Origin: Ferrovibrio sp041906005
Lineage (GTDB): Bacteria; Pseudomonadota; Alphaproteobacteria; Ferrovibrionales; Ferrovibrionaceae
Reading direction: 5' to 3'
NCBI RefSeq assembly: GCF_041906005.1
Contig: NZ_JAYRJY010000001.1
Location: 2,108,001-2,172,000 of the forward strand
DNA: 64,000 nt
In this document: positions 42,518-53,060 of the stretch, in pieces
Position numbering within the stretch: the stretch's first letter is position 1
Layout: each line of letters begins with the position of its first letter
Translations under genes and position numbers: made by a program
The notes under the pieces: model-generated
Database searches by the model: none
Told to the model about the DNA's origin: nothing
Seen by the model: the letters and a program-made list of their open reading frames with translations, nothing else

Positions 42518-42748
42518 TCAGCCCAGGCTCCGCGCCATCCGCCATTCATCGGCGATCCGGGCCCGGCGGCGCAGCAGCGCCTTGTAGCTTTCCGCCTCCT
42601 GCACGCTCAGGCGGGGCCGCCGGCCCAGATGGGCGGCCAGCGTGCGGCATTCCCGGTCGCAGATCGCAAATTCATGGCCCAGTTCGTCGGCGATCCGGCT
42701 GGCGGTCGGCAGGTCAGACTGCAGGGCAGGCGGCAGAACAGGGCGCAT
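42518..42748 (-). CDS. Small hypothetical protein
   Basis: Not recognised. A 76-residue protein, predicted all-helical and Arg-rich (LGRRPRLSVQEAESYKALLRRRARIADEWRMARSLG), with Cys30 and Cys34 four residues apart in AICDRECRTLAAHL. No signal or membrane segment. GGAG lies upstream of ATG 42748. It is convergent with the universal stress gene, ending 16 bp from it. Could be a small regulatory or nucleic-acid-binding protein, but nothing proves this. Confidence 0.55.
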   Translation of the reverse strand: MRPVLPPALQSDLPTASRIADELGHEFAICDRECRTLAAHLGRRPRLSVQEAESYKALLRRRARIADEWRMARSLG

Positions 42749-43128
42749 GGGGGGCTCTCCGAAATCAGGATTGAAATGTACGCTTTTTGTTCTAATTGAA
42801 CAAGGGCTGGCCGTTGGCAGTGCGGACCCGCATCCCCAAAACCCGGTTCATGTAAAATCAATGGTTTATCCTATCAAAACCATCGCAAAACGACGCAAAA
42901 CCGTCGCCGTCCGCCGCAAAACCGCGCCATCCTGGGCCGGGGCGGCGGGCGGCGTGGTGGCTGCGCCCGGGATACGCGCAAAACCGCCGGCCCTGCCGGA
43001 GGCCGCCCGGGGCAGGCCCCGGCCTGAGCCGGGCCCCGCCCCTGTCTCTGCCCCTGTCTCTGCCCCTGTCTCTGCATGGGGCCGGCCTGCGTTGCCGCCC
43101 ATCATGGCGGATGCTACAACCCCCGCCC
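42749..43128. other. 380-bp gap with a dyad and a tandem repeat
   Basis: No supportable gene. The left part is AT-richer and contains the dyad TTGTTC-TAATT-GAACAA (42787-42803), placed as an operator for the small gene at 42748 or for rightward transcription. It then has a run of GCAAAAC-type words (42880-42925). At 43039-43074 three perfect copies of CCCCTGTCTCTG stand head to tail. Confidence 0.6.
43039..43074. repeat. Three tandem copies of a 12-bp unit
   Basis: CCCCTGTCTCTG at 43039, 43051 and 43063, all identical, 55 bp before the thioesterase start. Pyrimidine-rich on the plus strand; direct, not palindromic. Confidence 0.92.
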
Positions 43129-43605
43129 ATGAGCGCACCCCAGATCACCGACCAGCCGGCAGCCGCCCCCGCCGGCATGAAGAAGCTCGACCTGCTGGCC
43201 GGCTTCATGGAAACCAACGGCCCGCTCTGGGGCCGGCTGGACGAGGCCGACGGCCTGCCGGTGATGGGCTTCCGCGTCGAACTGCGGCACTGCAACCCGA
43301 TGCAGATCTGCCATGGCGGCATGCTGATGACCTTTGCCGACATGCTGCTGGGCTTCACCGTCTCGGTGGCGGCCGGCGGCAAGAAGTTCCTGCCCACGGT
43401 GCAGCTTGGCGGCGACTATGTCGGGCCGGCGCCACTGGGGGCCTGGGTCGAGGGCAAGGGCCGGCTGATCCGCATGACGCGCAATCTCGGCTTTTCCGAA
43501 TGCCTGATCACCGCCGATGGCGCGCCCTGCCTGCGCGCCTCGGGCATCATGAAAATTCCGTCTCAGGAATCCCGCGAGGGCAATGTCCTGAGCCTGTTCC
43601 GCTGA
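43129..43605 (+). CDS. PaaI-type hotdog-fold thioesterase
   Basis: Acyl-CoA thioesterase of the PaaI/YbgC hotdog superfamily (158 residues). After a Pro/Ala-rich leader, the core has RHCNPMQICHGGMLMTFADML, where NPMQICHGG matches the N-x-x-G-x-x-HGG active-site pattern, and the central strand FLPTVQLGGDYVGPAPLG. The acyl substrate is unknown. ATG 43129 is used; an in-frame ATG at 43111 is possible, and neither has a strong ribosome site. lepA starts 25 bp after the stop. Confidence 0.87.
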   Translation: MSAPQITDQPAAAPAGMKKLDLLAGFMETNGPLWGRLDEADGLPVMGFRVELRHCNPMQICHGGMLMTFADMLLGFTVSVAAGGKKFLPTVQLGGDYVGPAPLGAWVEGKGRLIRMTRNLGFSECLITADGAPCLRASGIMKIPSQESREGNVLSLFR

Positions 43606-43630
43606 AACACGCGCTGGAAACGAGTCCGCT

Positions 43631-45436
<1,806 letters not shown>

Positions 45437-45455
45437 GCCTTAAAGCCAGGGCACC

Positions 45456-45767
45456 CTAGGCAAGAGCGCCGAAGCGCTGGCGTCGCCGCGGCGGGCGCTT
45501 GCGGAACAGGATCAGCAGGATCGCGCCCAGTCCGCCCATGGCGATGCCGGCCGGCCAGCCCAGCACCGTCACCATGGCGGGGTCCCAGATCACGGGCGGC
45601 AGCAGGCTCTGCAGCAGGGCCGGGCCCTCGGGATGGAAATGCATCCAGAAGTCGCGCAGGCTGATCAGCGCCAGCCGGCCGCTTTCCAGCCAGCGCAGGC
45701 CGTCGCCACCCAGTGCCAGCATGGCCAGCGCCAGCAGCAGCCAGCCCAGAATGCGTCCCAGCAGCAC
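45456..45767 (-). CDS. Small hypothetical membrane protein
   Basis: A 103-residue protein with two predicted membrane helices (residues 3-21, LGRILGWLLLALAMLALGG, and ~66-88, VTVLGWPAGIAMGGLGAILL). They flank a ~45-residue loop containing SLRDFWMHFHPEGPALLQSL, and a basic tail (RKRPPRRRQRF) stays cytosolic. Similar small proteins occur in Rhodospirillales without assigned function. It starts at ATG 45767 and is convergent with lepA. Confidence 0.7.
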   Translation of the reverse strand: MLLGRILGWLLLALAMLALGGDGLRWLESGRLALISLRDFWMHFHPEGPALLQSLLPPVIWDPAMVTVLGWPAGIAMGGLGAILLILFRKRPPRRRQRFGALA

Positions 45768-45868
45768 GGCGCTCCCCCTCGTGATTCCGCTTGCCCTGAC
45801 AGGACTTTACGCTCTCCCGTGGGCCGATTGCAAATTCGTCTCCGGCGGGTATAGTGCCGCCCCGCGCC

Positions 45869-45959
45869 GGAGGGATGGCCGAGTGGTCGAAGGCGCACGC
45901 CTGGAAAGTGTGTATACCTCAAAAGGGTATCGTGGGTTCGAATCCCACTCCCTCCGCCA
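45869..45959 (+). tRNA. tRNA-Ser (GGA anticodon)
   Basis: A 91-base gene with encoded CCA. The acceptor stem GGAGGGA pairs with TCCCTCC (45949-45955), with discriminator G and CCA at 45957-45959. The anticodon loop CTGGAAA gives GGA, reading UCC and UCU. The long variable arm (TGTGTATACCTCAAAAGGGTATC) is typical of serine tRNA, and the T-loop is GGGTTCGAATCCC. Confidence 0.97.
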
Positions 45960-46131
45960 ATATCCGCTCCAGGATATTGGGCTCGTTCCGCCGATGTCGC
46001 GGCGGCGCTCCCTCCCCATACTGGTTCCGGTGCCGCCGCCACCCGCACGAGGGCTGTTCTTGCTGCGCCGTTGACCGGCCATTACCATGCCCCGGCACTC
46101 CAGATTCCAATGATAAGGGCGGGTCAGGCCG

Positions 46132-47526
46132 ATGGCGAAAAAGACCAGGATCGAAACCGATTCCTTCGGGCCCATAGCCGTGCCGGCGGATAGATTATGG
46201 GGCGCGCAGACCGAGCGCTCGCGCCAGAATTTCCGCATCGGCGGCCAGCGCATGCCGATCGAGGTCATCCACGCCTACGGGCTGCTGAAACAGGCGGCGG
46301 CCGAGGCGAATATCAAGCTGAAGAAACTCGACCCCCGGCTTGGCAAGGCGATCATCCAGGCCGCCGGCGAAGTGGCTGCAGGCCAATGGGATGACCATTT
46401 CCCCCTGGTCGTGTGGCAGACCGGTTCCGGTACGCAGACCAACATGAATGTCAACGAGGTCATCGCCAATCGCGCCAATGAAATCCTTGGCGGCAAGCGC
46501 GGCGACAAGGCGCCGATCCATCCCAACGATCAGGTCAATTACGGGCAGTCCTCCAACGATTCCTTCCCCACCGCCATGCATATCGCGGCAGCGCGGCAAA
46601 TCGAGGACGCAGTCCTGCCGGCATTGAAGCATCTTCAGAAGGCCCTGGATCAGAAGGCCAAGGCTTTCGCCAGGATCATCAAGATCGGTCGCACCCATTT
46701 GCAGGATGCCACGCCGATCACCCTGGGCCAGGAATTCTCCGCCTATGCGGCGCAGGTCGCCCTTGGCATCGCGCGTATCCAGTCGGCCCTGCCGCGCCTT
46801 TATGCCGTTTCCCAGGGCGGCACCGCGGTTGGCACGGGGCTGAACGCCGCCAAGGGGTTTGACATGGAATTCGTGCGCTGCCTGAAGCGTCTCACCGGGC
46901 TGCCCTTCAGCGCGGCACGCAACAAGTTCGAAGGCATGGCGGCCCATGACGCCATGGTGGAGATGTCGGGCGTCTATAATGTCATCGCCTGCTCGCTGAT
47001 GAAGATCGGCAACGACATTCGCCTGCTTGGCTCGGGCCCCCGGTCCGGTTTGGGCGAGCTTGCCTTGCCGGAAAACGAGCCCGGCTCATCCATCATGCCC
47101 GGCAAGGTCAATCCGACCCAGGCCGAGGCGCTGACCATGGTCGCCGCGCAGGTGATGGGCAATCATGTCGCGGTGTCGGTGGCGGGGTCCAACGGTCATC
47201 TCGAGCTGAACGTGTTCAAGCCGGTGATCATTTATAATGTGCTCACCTCCGGCCAGCTGATCGCCAGCGCCTGCCGGTCATTTGCCGACCATTGCGTCGT
47301 CGGCATCAAGGCCAATACCGGCCGTATCCGCGAACTGCTCGACCAGTCGCTCATGCTGGTGACGGCGCTGAACCCGCATATCGGCTATGACAGCGCGGCC
47401 AAGGTGGCGAAGAAGGCACACAAGGATGGCACGTCGCTGAAGGACGCCGCCCTTGCCCTGGGTCTGCTCGACGAGAAGCAGTTCGACAGCTGGGTGCGGC
47501 CGGAGAAAATGCTCGGGCCGGATTGA
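46132..47526 (+). CDS. fumC: Fumarate hydratase class II
   Basis: Iron-independent homotetrameric fumarase of the TCA cycle, hydrating fumarate to L-malate. The 464 residues carry the fumarase/aspartase signature GSSIMPGKVNP, TGSGTQTNMNVNEVIANRA, the HPNDQVNYGQSSNDSFPTAMH active-site region and GRTHLQDATPITLGQEFS. The protein starts at ATG 46132 with MAKKTRIETDSFG. Monocistronic, between tRNA-Ser and an E1 dehydrogenase pair. Confidence 0.97.
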   Translation: MAKKTRIETDSFGPIAVPADRLWGAQTERSRQNFRIGGQRMPIEVIHAYGLLKQAAAEANIKLKKLDPRLGKAIIQAAGEVAAGQWDDHFPLVVWQTGSGTQTNMNVNEVIANRANEILGGKRGDKAPIHPNDQVNYGQSSNDSFPTAMHIAAARQIEDAVLPALKHLQKALDQKAKAFARIIKIGRTHLQDATPITLGQEFSAYAAQVALGIARIQSALPRLYAVSQGGTAVGTGLNAAKGFDMEFVRCLKRLTGLPFSAARNKFEGMAAHDAMVEMSGVYNVIACSLMKIGNDIRLLGSGPRSGLGELALPENEPGSSIMPGKVNPTQAEALTMVAAQVMGNHVAVSVAGSNGHLELNVFKPVIIYNVLTSGQLIASACRSFADHCVVGIKANTGRIRELLDQSLMLVTALNPHIGYDSAAKVAKKAHKDGTSLKDAALALGLLDEKQFDSWVRPEKMLGPD

Positions 47527-47652
47527 GGTGCAACCATGCTGGCTCGCTTGCCGCCAAGTTTCTGCGGTTTGCCTGCTCGCGCCAATTGATCATTGTACGA
47601 TCCATTGCTACGGTCGGGGCCAACCAGAACATAAAGTCCCGAGAACAGGCCC

Positions 47653-48675
47653 GTGAACCAACCCAATATTCCAGCGGCAGAACTGCTGGAGCTCTATCGC
47701 ATGATGTGCCGCATCCGCGCCTTCGAGGATGCCGCCGAGGAAGCGAGCAAGGGCGGCGTTGCCGCGTTCGGCCAGCAGGCCGCCGGCCAGGCCCATGTGC
47801 GCGGGCCGCTGCATCTTTCCACCGGGCAGGAAGCCGTGCCGGCCGGCGTGTGCCGTCACCTGCGACCAACCGACTATCTCACCTCCACCCATCGCGGCCA
47901 TGGCCACACGCTGGCTAAGGGTGCCGATCTCGAACGCATGATGCACGAGCTGTTCGGCAAGGCGACCGGCTTTTGCGGCGGTCGCGGCGGCTCGATGCAT
48001 ATCGCCGACTTCTCGGTCGGCATGCTGGGCGCCAACGGCGTGGTTGCCGCAGGCATTCCGATTGCGCTGGGCGCCGCGCAGTCGATCAAGATCCGCAAGC
48101 TTGACGCCATCGCGGTCACCTTCTTTGGCGATGGCGCCATCAATCGTGGTCCCTTCGCCGAAAGCCTGAACTGGGCGGCGGCCTTTCAGTTGCCGATCCT
48201 GTTCGTCTGCGAGGATAACCAGTGGTCGGCCACCACCAAGACCGGCGCGATGTCGGCTGGCGAGGGTGCGGCGGCGCGTGCGCGCAGCTTCGGCATCGAG
48301 GCTGCCGTGGTGGATGGCAACGATGCCGGCGCGGTGAGTGAAACCGCCCGCCAGATGATTGCCGATATCCGTGCCGGCAGGGGGCCGCGTTTGCTGCATG
48401 CCCGCACCTATCGATTCAAGGGCCATGTCTCGGTCGATCCCGCCGCCTATCGCGATCCGAAGGAACTGGAGGCCGCGCTGAAATCCGACCCGCTGCTGGT
48501 GACGGCGGCGCAATTGCGTGCGCATGGTCTGACGCAGGCCGAGATCGACGCAGTGTTGCAGGCCGCCCGCACGGAAGTCGCTGCCGCCATCGCCACCGCC
48601 ACGCAGGCGCCCTGGCCCGAGGCCGGCGCGGCGTTTTCGCAGATCCAGGATACGGGGGCGGGGCAATGGCTGTGA
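47653..48675 (+). CDS. 2-oxoacid/acetoin dehydrogenase E1 component, alpha subunit
   Basis: Thiamine-diphosphate subunit (340 residues) of a branched-chain-type, pyruvate-type or acetoin-type dehydrogenase. It has the THRGHGHTLAKGAD loop, CGGRGGSMH, and the ThDP/Mg motif GDGAINRGPFAESLN ending in CEDNQWS. Specificity among pyruvate, acetoin and other 2-oxoacids cannot be set from sequence alone. Starts at GTG 47653. The beta subunit gene overlaps the 3' end by 10 bases. No E2 or E3 gene follows; a TRAP transporter does. Confidence 0.9.
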   Translation: MNQPNIPAAELLELYRMMCRIRAFEDAAEEASKGGVAAFGQQAAGQAHVRGPLHLSTGQEAVPAGVCRHLRPTDYLTSTHRGHGHTLAKGADLERMMHELFGKATGFCGGRGGSMHIADFSVGMLGANGVVAAGIPIALGAAQSIKIRKLDAIAVTFFGDGAINRGPFAESLNWAAAFQLPILFVCEDNQWSATTKTGAMSAGEGAAARARSFGIEAAVVDGNDAGAVSETARQMIADIRAGRGPRLLHARTYRFKGHVSVDPAAYRDPKELEAALKSDPLLVTAAQLRAHGLTQAEIDAVLQAARTEVAAAIATATQAPWPEAGAAFSQIQDTGAGQWL

Positions 48676-49625
48676 TGAGCTATGCCGCTGCGGCGGCCGC
48701 ATCCTTAAGCGATGCCATGCGTCGCGATGCCGCCATCGTGGCCCTGGGCGAGGATGTCGGCCGTGGCGGCATTTTCGGCCAGTATCGCGGCCTGCAGGAC
48801 AGCTTTGGCGCGGAACGCGTGATCGACACGCCGATCTCGGAGGCCACCATCATGGGGGCTGCCGTTGGCATGGCGCTGACCGGACTGAAGCCGGTGATCG
48901 AGTTGCGTGTGATCGACTTCGCGCTCTGCGCCATGGACGAGATCATCAACCAGGCCGCCAAGAACCGCTTCATGTTCGGCGGCCAGGGCCGCGTGCCGGC
49001 CGTGATCCGCATGCCGATCGGCATCTGGAGCGCGTCGGCCGCGCAGCATTCGCAATCGCTGGAAGGCTGGTTTGCCCATGTGCCGGGCCTGGTGGTGGTG
49101 GCGCCGTCCACACCGCAGGACAATTACGGCCTGCTGCAATCCGCGCTCGCCAGCGGCGACCCGGTCACGTATTTCGAGCACAAGGAACTCTGGGCCCTGG
49201 AGGGCGAGGTCGATCCGGCCGCCGTCATTCCGCTAGGCAAGGCCGCCATCCGTCGCGCAGGCAAGGACCTCAGCATCATCAGCTGGAGCAAGGCGGTGCA
49301 TTGGTCGCTGGAGGCCGCGGAAGCCCTGGCGAAAGACGGTATCGACGCCGAAGTGATCGACCTGCGCACGCTCTGGCCCTGGGATCGCGAGGCCGTCTTC
49401 GCATCCGCAGCGAAAACCGGCCGCGTGCTGGTGGCGCATGAGGCCATCCAGGTGGCCGGTTTCGGCGCCGAAATCGCGGCGACATTGGCTGAAGCCGGCA
49501 ACGTCAGGGTGGCGCGGTTGGGCGGATTGCGCGCTCCGGTGGGCTATGCCCCGGTGCTGGAAGCGGAAACGCGCGTCACGCCGGCCCGCATCGCGGCTAA
49601 GGCCCGCGCGCTGCTTGCGCGATGA
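48666..49625 (+). CDS. 2-oxoacid/acetoin dehydrogenase E1 component, beta subunit
   Basis: Partner of the preceding alpha subunit (319 residues). The Pyr-binding domain includes ALGEDVGRGGIFGQYRGL, DTPISEATIMGAAVGMAL, FALCAMDEIINQAAKNR with the catalytic-type Glu/acid neighbourhood, and SQSLEGWFAHVPGLVVVAPS. The C-terminal transketolase domain has DLRTLWPWD. The start overlaps the alpha stop region and has GGGGGCGGGG upstream. In canonical complexes E2 and E3 genes follow; here the next gene is a TRAP binding protein 112 bp later. Confidence 0.9.
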   Translation: MAVMSYAAAAAASLSDAMRRDAAIVALGEDVGRGGIFGQYRGLQDSFGAERVIDTPISEATIMGAAVGMALTGLKPVIELRVIDFALCAMDEIINQAAKNRFMFGGQGRVPAVIRMPIGIWSASAAQHSQSLEGWFAHVPGLVVVAPSTPQDNYGLLQSALASGDPVTYFEHKELWALEGEVDPAAVIPLGKAAIRRAGKDLSIISWSKAVHWSLEAAEALAKDGIDAEVIDLRTLWPWDREAVFASAAKTGRVLVAHEAIQVAGFGAEIAATLAEAGNVRVARLGGLRAPVGYAPVLEAETRVTPARIAAKARALLAR

Positions 49626-49737
49626 GCAGCGCAGGAAAGCGGCATGTGCGTCGCTCCGTATCCATCCCGTCTTGGCGGGTTACGCGGAATGCTGTATTGG
49701 CTGAACAACAAAAAATAAACACTGGAGGAAACTGACC

Positions 49738-50784
49738 ATGGATCGTCGTTCGCTGCTTAAGGCCGGCCTTGCCGGCACCGCTCTTTTCGCCGCGCCCGCC
49801 ATCATCGGCCGCAGCGCGTATGCCAGCAACTACAAGCCGGAATACAAGCTTTCCACCGTGGTGGGTCTGCCGTTTCCCTGGGGCCAGGGCGGCGAGATCT
49901 GGTCGAACCTGGTGAAGGAACGCACCCAGGGCCGCATCAACATCAAGATGTATCCCGGCGTGTCGCTGGTGAACGGCGACCAGACCCGCGAATTCACCGC
50001 GATCCGCCAGGGCGTGATCGACCTTGCCATCGGCTCGACCATCAACTGGTCGCCGCAGATCAAGCAGCTCAACCTGTTCTCGCTGCCTTTCCTGGCGCAG
50101 GACCATGCCGGTCTCGATGCCCTGGTGCAGGGCGAGGTGGGCAAGGAGATCATGGCGCTGGTGGAGAAGAACGGCGTGGTGCCGCTGGCTTGGGGCGAGA
50201 ACGGCTTCCGCGAGGTCACCAACTCCAAGCGCGAGATCCGCACGCCGGCCGACATGAAGGGCCTGAAGTTCCGCGTCGTCGGTTCGCCGATCTTCAACGA
50301 TACCTTCACGGCGCTGGGCGCCAACCCGACGCAGATGAGTTGGGCCGATGCCCAGCCGGCACTGGCCTCCGGCGCGGTCGAAGGCCAGGAAAACCCGCTG
50401 CACATCTTCACCGCCGCCAAGCTGCATACCCTGGCGCAGAAATTCGTCACGCGCTGGGGTTATGTGGCCGATCCGCTGATCTTCGTCGCCAACCAGGATG
50501 TGTGGAAATCGTGGTCGGCCGAGGATCAGAAGATCGTGCGTCAGGCCGCCCTCGATGCCGGCAAGCAGGAAATCGCCATTGCGCGCAAGGGCCTCACTGC
50601 CACCGACCAGTCGCTGGTCAAGGAAGTGGAAGCGCTGGGCGTGAAGGTCACCGAACTGACCGAGGCCGAGAAGAATGCGTTCAAACAGGCGGTGAAGCCG
50701 TCCTACGACAAATGGGCGCAGCAGATTGGCACCGATCTGGTGAAGAAGGCCGAAGCCGCAGTCGCCGCGCGCAAGAAGGCCTGA
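49738..50784 (+). CDS. TRAP transporter solute-binding protein (DctP family)
   Basis: Periplasmic receptor (348 residues) for a carboxylate-type substrate. The leader MDRRSLLKAGLAGTALFAAP has a twin-Arg-like start and Ala-rich end. The mature part follows the DctP pattern, with TPADMKGLKFRVVGSPIFND holding the Arg that binds the substrate carboxylate, then QMSWADAQPALASGAVEGQENP. GGAGG precedes ATG 49738. A stable hairpin separates it from dctQ, a common way to make the receptor in excess. The E1 pair upstream hints at a 2-oxoacid or related compound as ligand. Confidence 0.92.
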   Translation: MDRRSLLKAGLAGTALFAAPAIIGRSAYASNYKPEYKLSTVVGLPFPWGQGGEIWSNLVKERTQGRINIKMYPGVSLVNGDQTREFTAIRQGVIDLAIGSTINWSPQIKQLNLFSLPFLAQDHAGLDALVQGEVGKEIMALVEKNGVVPLAWGENGFREVTNSKREIRTPADMKGLKFRVVGSPIFNDTFTALGANPTQMSWADAQPALASGAVEGQENPLHIFTAAKLHTLAQKFVTRWGYVADPLIFVANQDVWKSWSAEDQKIVRQAALDAGKQEIAIARKGLTATDQSLVKEVEALGVKVTELTEAEKNAFKQAVKPSYDKWAQQIGTDLVKKAEAAVAARKKA

Positions 50785-50816
50785 ATGACGATGTGATCGG
50801 CGCAGGCCGGAAGCGG

Positions 50817-50843
50817 GGCCGGGATTTCCCGGCCTTTGCTTTT
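50817..50843 (+). terminator. Intercistronic hairpin between dctP and dctQ
   Basis: GGCCGGGA (50817-50824), TT, TCCCGGCC (50827-50834), then TTTGCTTTT. An 8-bp perfect stem with an imperfect T-run; a partial terminator or mRNA-stabilising structure that would favour dctP over dctQM. Confidence 0.65.
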
Positions 50844-50873
50844 CCGGCCTTGCGATGAAACGGGAGAACCAGC

Positions 50874-51383
50874 GTGCCGGAAACGCCAGGTCAGATATCA
50901 TCCATGCCGCCGGCGCCGCAGGCGCGTGGCCCGCTGCGCTGGGAAGACTGGATCGGCGCCGCCGTCATGCTGTTGCTCGCGGCGATTACCTTCGCCAATG
51001 TGATCGCCCGTTATTTCACCGACCAGTCTTTTGCCTGGACCGAGGAAATCTCGATCTCGTTGATGGTGATTCTCACCATGGTCGCGGCCAGCGCCGCGGT
51101 GGCGCGCGACCGCCATATCCGGATCGAGGCGTTTTTCGAACGCGGCACGCCGCAACGGCGGCGCGTGCTGGCCCTGGTCTCGGCGGCGGCCACGGTGGTT
51201 GGTTTTTTGGTCCTCACCGTTCTCGCGGCCCGCTTTGCTTATGATGACTATCGCTTCGATGTGACCTCGCCGGGCATTGGCGTGCCGCAATGGTGGTACA
51301 GCGTCTGGCTGCCGGTACTGTCGGCTGCCATTGCGTTCCGCGGCGCGCAGGTGTTCTGGCGCAAATGGCAGGGCCGCGCATGA
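50874..51383 (+). CDS. TRAP transporter small permease (DctQ family)
   Basis: Four-helix inner-membrane subunit (169 residues) scaffolding the TRAP carrier. Helices are near residues 25-45 (AAVMLLLAAITFANVIARYF), 58-75, 98-118 and 136-155. FTDQSFAWTEEISISLMVIL and AVARDRHIRIEAFFERGT are typical of DctQ. GTG 50874 follows GGGAGAA. The stop overlaps the DctM start (ATGA). Confidence 0.9.
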   Translation: MPETPGQISSMPPAPQARGPLRWEDWIGAAVMLLLAAITFANVIARYFTDQSFAWTEEISISLMVILTMVAASAAVARDRHIRIEAFFERGTPQRRRVLALVSAAATVVGFLVLTVLAARFAYDDYRFDVTSPGIGVPQWWYSVWLPVLSAAIAFRGAQVFWRKWQGRA

Positions 51384-52663
51384 TCGGGTTTGCCATCTTC
51401 GCCGTTTTCATTGTGCTGATGCTGGCCGGCGTGCCCATCGGCGTGGCGCTGATGCTGGGCGGTGCGCTCGGCATCGGGCTGGCCGATCTGGGCATGATGT
51501 CGCTGCCCAACAATTTCTATGCCGGCATTGCCAAGTATCCGTTGCTGGCCTTGCCGATGTTCGTGCTGGTCGGCGTGATCTTCGAGAAATCCGGCGTGGC
51601 TGAACGGCTGGTCAATCTCGCCATCGCCATCGTCGGCCGCAAGCCCGGTCGCCTGCCATTGGTGGCGATCGCGGTGGCGATGCTGCTGGGCGGTATTTCG
51701 GGTTCCGGCCCGGCTACAGCGGCGGCGGTCGGCGGCGTGATGCTGGCCGCCATGGCACGTGCCGGCTATCCGGCCGCCTATTCCGCCACCGTGATCGGCG
51801 CGGCGGCGGCGACGGATATCCTGATTCCGCCATCGGTGGCCTTCATCATCTATTCCGTTCTGGTGCCGGGGGCGTCCGTGCCGGCGCTGTTCGCCGGCGG
51901 TTTGATTCCCGGCATCATGGCCGGCATCGCGCTGATGATCCCGGCCGCCTGGCTGGCGCGGCGGCATGGCTTCGGCAAAAGCGACATCGACACCAGGCGG
52001 CCGCCCTTCTGGCCCGCCCTCCAGGGCGCCAGCTGGGGCCTTGCCGCACCGGTGCTGATCCTGGGCGGCATGCGCATGGGCTGGTTCACGCCCACCGAAG
52101 CCGCCGTGGTGGCAGTAGTCTACGGCCTCTTTGTCGGCATGGTGGTCTATCGCACCATCCGGCTGAAGGAACTGCTCGACATCCTGGTCGATGCGGCGGA
52201 AACCTCGGGCATCATCCTGGTCGTGGTCGCGCTTGCCAGCATCTTCGCCTATGCCGTCAACACGCTGGGTATCGTCGACCCGATTGCCAGGGCGATCACG
52301 GGCAGCGGCCTGGGATCTTACGGCACGCTGGCGCTGATCGTGCTGGTGCTGCTGGGCATCGGCATGGTGCTGGACGGCATCTCGATCTTCCTGATCTTCA
52401 TCCCGATCCTGCTGCCGATGATGCGTAGCTTCGCCTGGGATCCGGTCTGGTTCGGCGTGCTGCTCACCTATATGGTCGCCATCGGCCAGTTCACGCCGCC
52501 CATGGCGGTGAACCTGATGGTCTCGGCCAAGCTGGCCGGCGTACCAATCGAGCAGACGGCGCGCTGGGCAGTGTGGTTCGTGCTGGCGATGATGCTGGCA
52601 CTGGTCCTGCTGATCGTAATGCCCGATCTTGTGCTATGGTTGCCGCGCAGCCTGGATTACTGA
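51380..52663 (+). CDS. TRAP transporter large permease (DctM family)
   Basis: Na+- or H+-driven carrier subunit (427 residues, about 12 membrane segments with two re-entrant hairpins). Typical parts are LMLAGVPIGVALMLGGALGI, LPMFVLVGVIFEKSGVAERL, GGISGSGPATAAAVGGVML, and near the C-terminus GQFTPPMAVNLMVSAKLAGV. It works with DctP and DctQ, encoded just upstream. The ATG at 51380 overlaps the dctQ stop. Confidence 0.94.
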   Translation: MIGFAIFAVFIVLMLAGVPIGVALMLGGALGIGLADLGMMSLPNNFYAGIAKYPLLALPMFVLVGVIFEKSGVAERLVNLAIAIVGRKPGRLPLVAIAVAMLLGGISGSGPATAAAVGGVMLAAMARAGYPAAYSATVIGAAAATDILIPPSVAFIIYSVLVPGASVPALFAGGLIPGIMAGIALMIPAAWLARRHGFGKSDIDTRRPPFWPALQGASWGLAAPVLILGGMRMGWFTPTEAAVVAVVYGLFVGMVVYRTIRLKELLDILVDAAETSGIILVVVALASIFAYAVNTLGIVDPIARAITGSGLGSYGTLALIVLVLLGIGMVLDGISIFLIFIPILLPMMRSFAWDPVWFGVLLTYMVAIGQFTPPMAVNLMVSAKLAGVPIEQTARWAVWFVLAMMLALVLLIVMPDLVLWLPRSLDY

Positions 52664-52681
52664 GTCGCAGGGGATCGCGCC

Positions 52682-52981
52682 ATGCTGTTCTGCTTCTACA
52701 ATCTTGACAAACCGGGTGCTGCCGCGCTGCGCCAGCAATGGCGGCCGGCGCACAAGGAATACCTGGGCAGGGTGGCCGACCATATCGCTTTCGCTGGCCC
52801 GTTGTTCGCTGACGATGGCGAAACCATGCAGGGTAGTCTGCTGGTGATCGATTTCCCCAACCGGGCTGCCGCCGAAGCCTGGCTGAAAGACGAGCCCTTC
52901 ACGCAGAACGGCGTCTATGCCTCGGTATCGATCCGTGCCTTCGCCAATCTGTGGCCCCAGAAGGCCGGCTTCCCCGCCTGA
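52682..52981 (+). CDS. YciI family protein
   Basis: Small (99-residue) YciI-like protein with a ferredoxin-like alpha-beta fold; family members are related to chloromuconolactone dehalogenase and some bind metabolites. It has the RPAHKEYLGRVADHIAFAGP strand with its invariant His-Asp environment and the GSLLVIDFPNRAAAEAWLKD helix. It starts at ATG 52682, 18 bp after the TRAP operon, probably in the same transcript. Function in the catabolic set is unknown. Confidence 0.9.
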   Translation: MLFCFYNLDKPGAAALRQQWRPAHKEYLGRVADHIAFAGPLFADDGETMQGSLLVIDFPNRAAAEAWLKDEPFTQNGVYASVSIRAFANLWPQKAGFPA

Positions 52982-53060
52982 ATTCTTGCGGCTTGGCAGT
53001 GATGCCGGCAGGGCCTAGTCTGGATGGTGCGTTTCAATCCATACAGACGGGGGATCGGCA

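Noticed and set aside
42787..42803. Possible LexA/SOS box
   Set aside because: Alphaproteobacterial LexA binds the direct repeat GTTC-N7-GTTC; this is an inverted GTTC-N5-GAAC.
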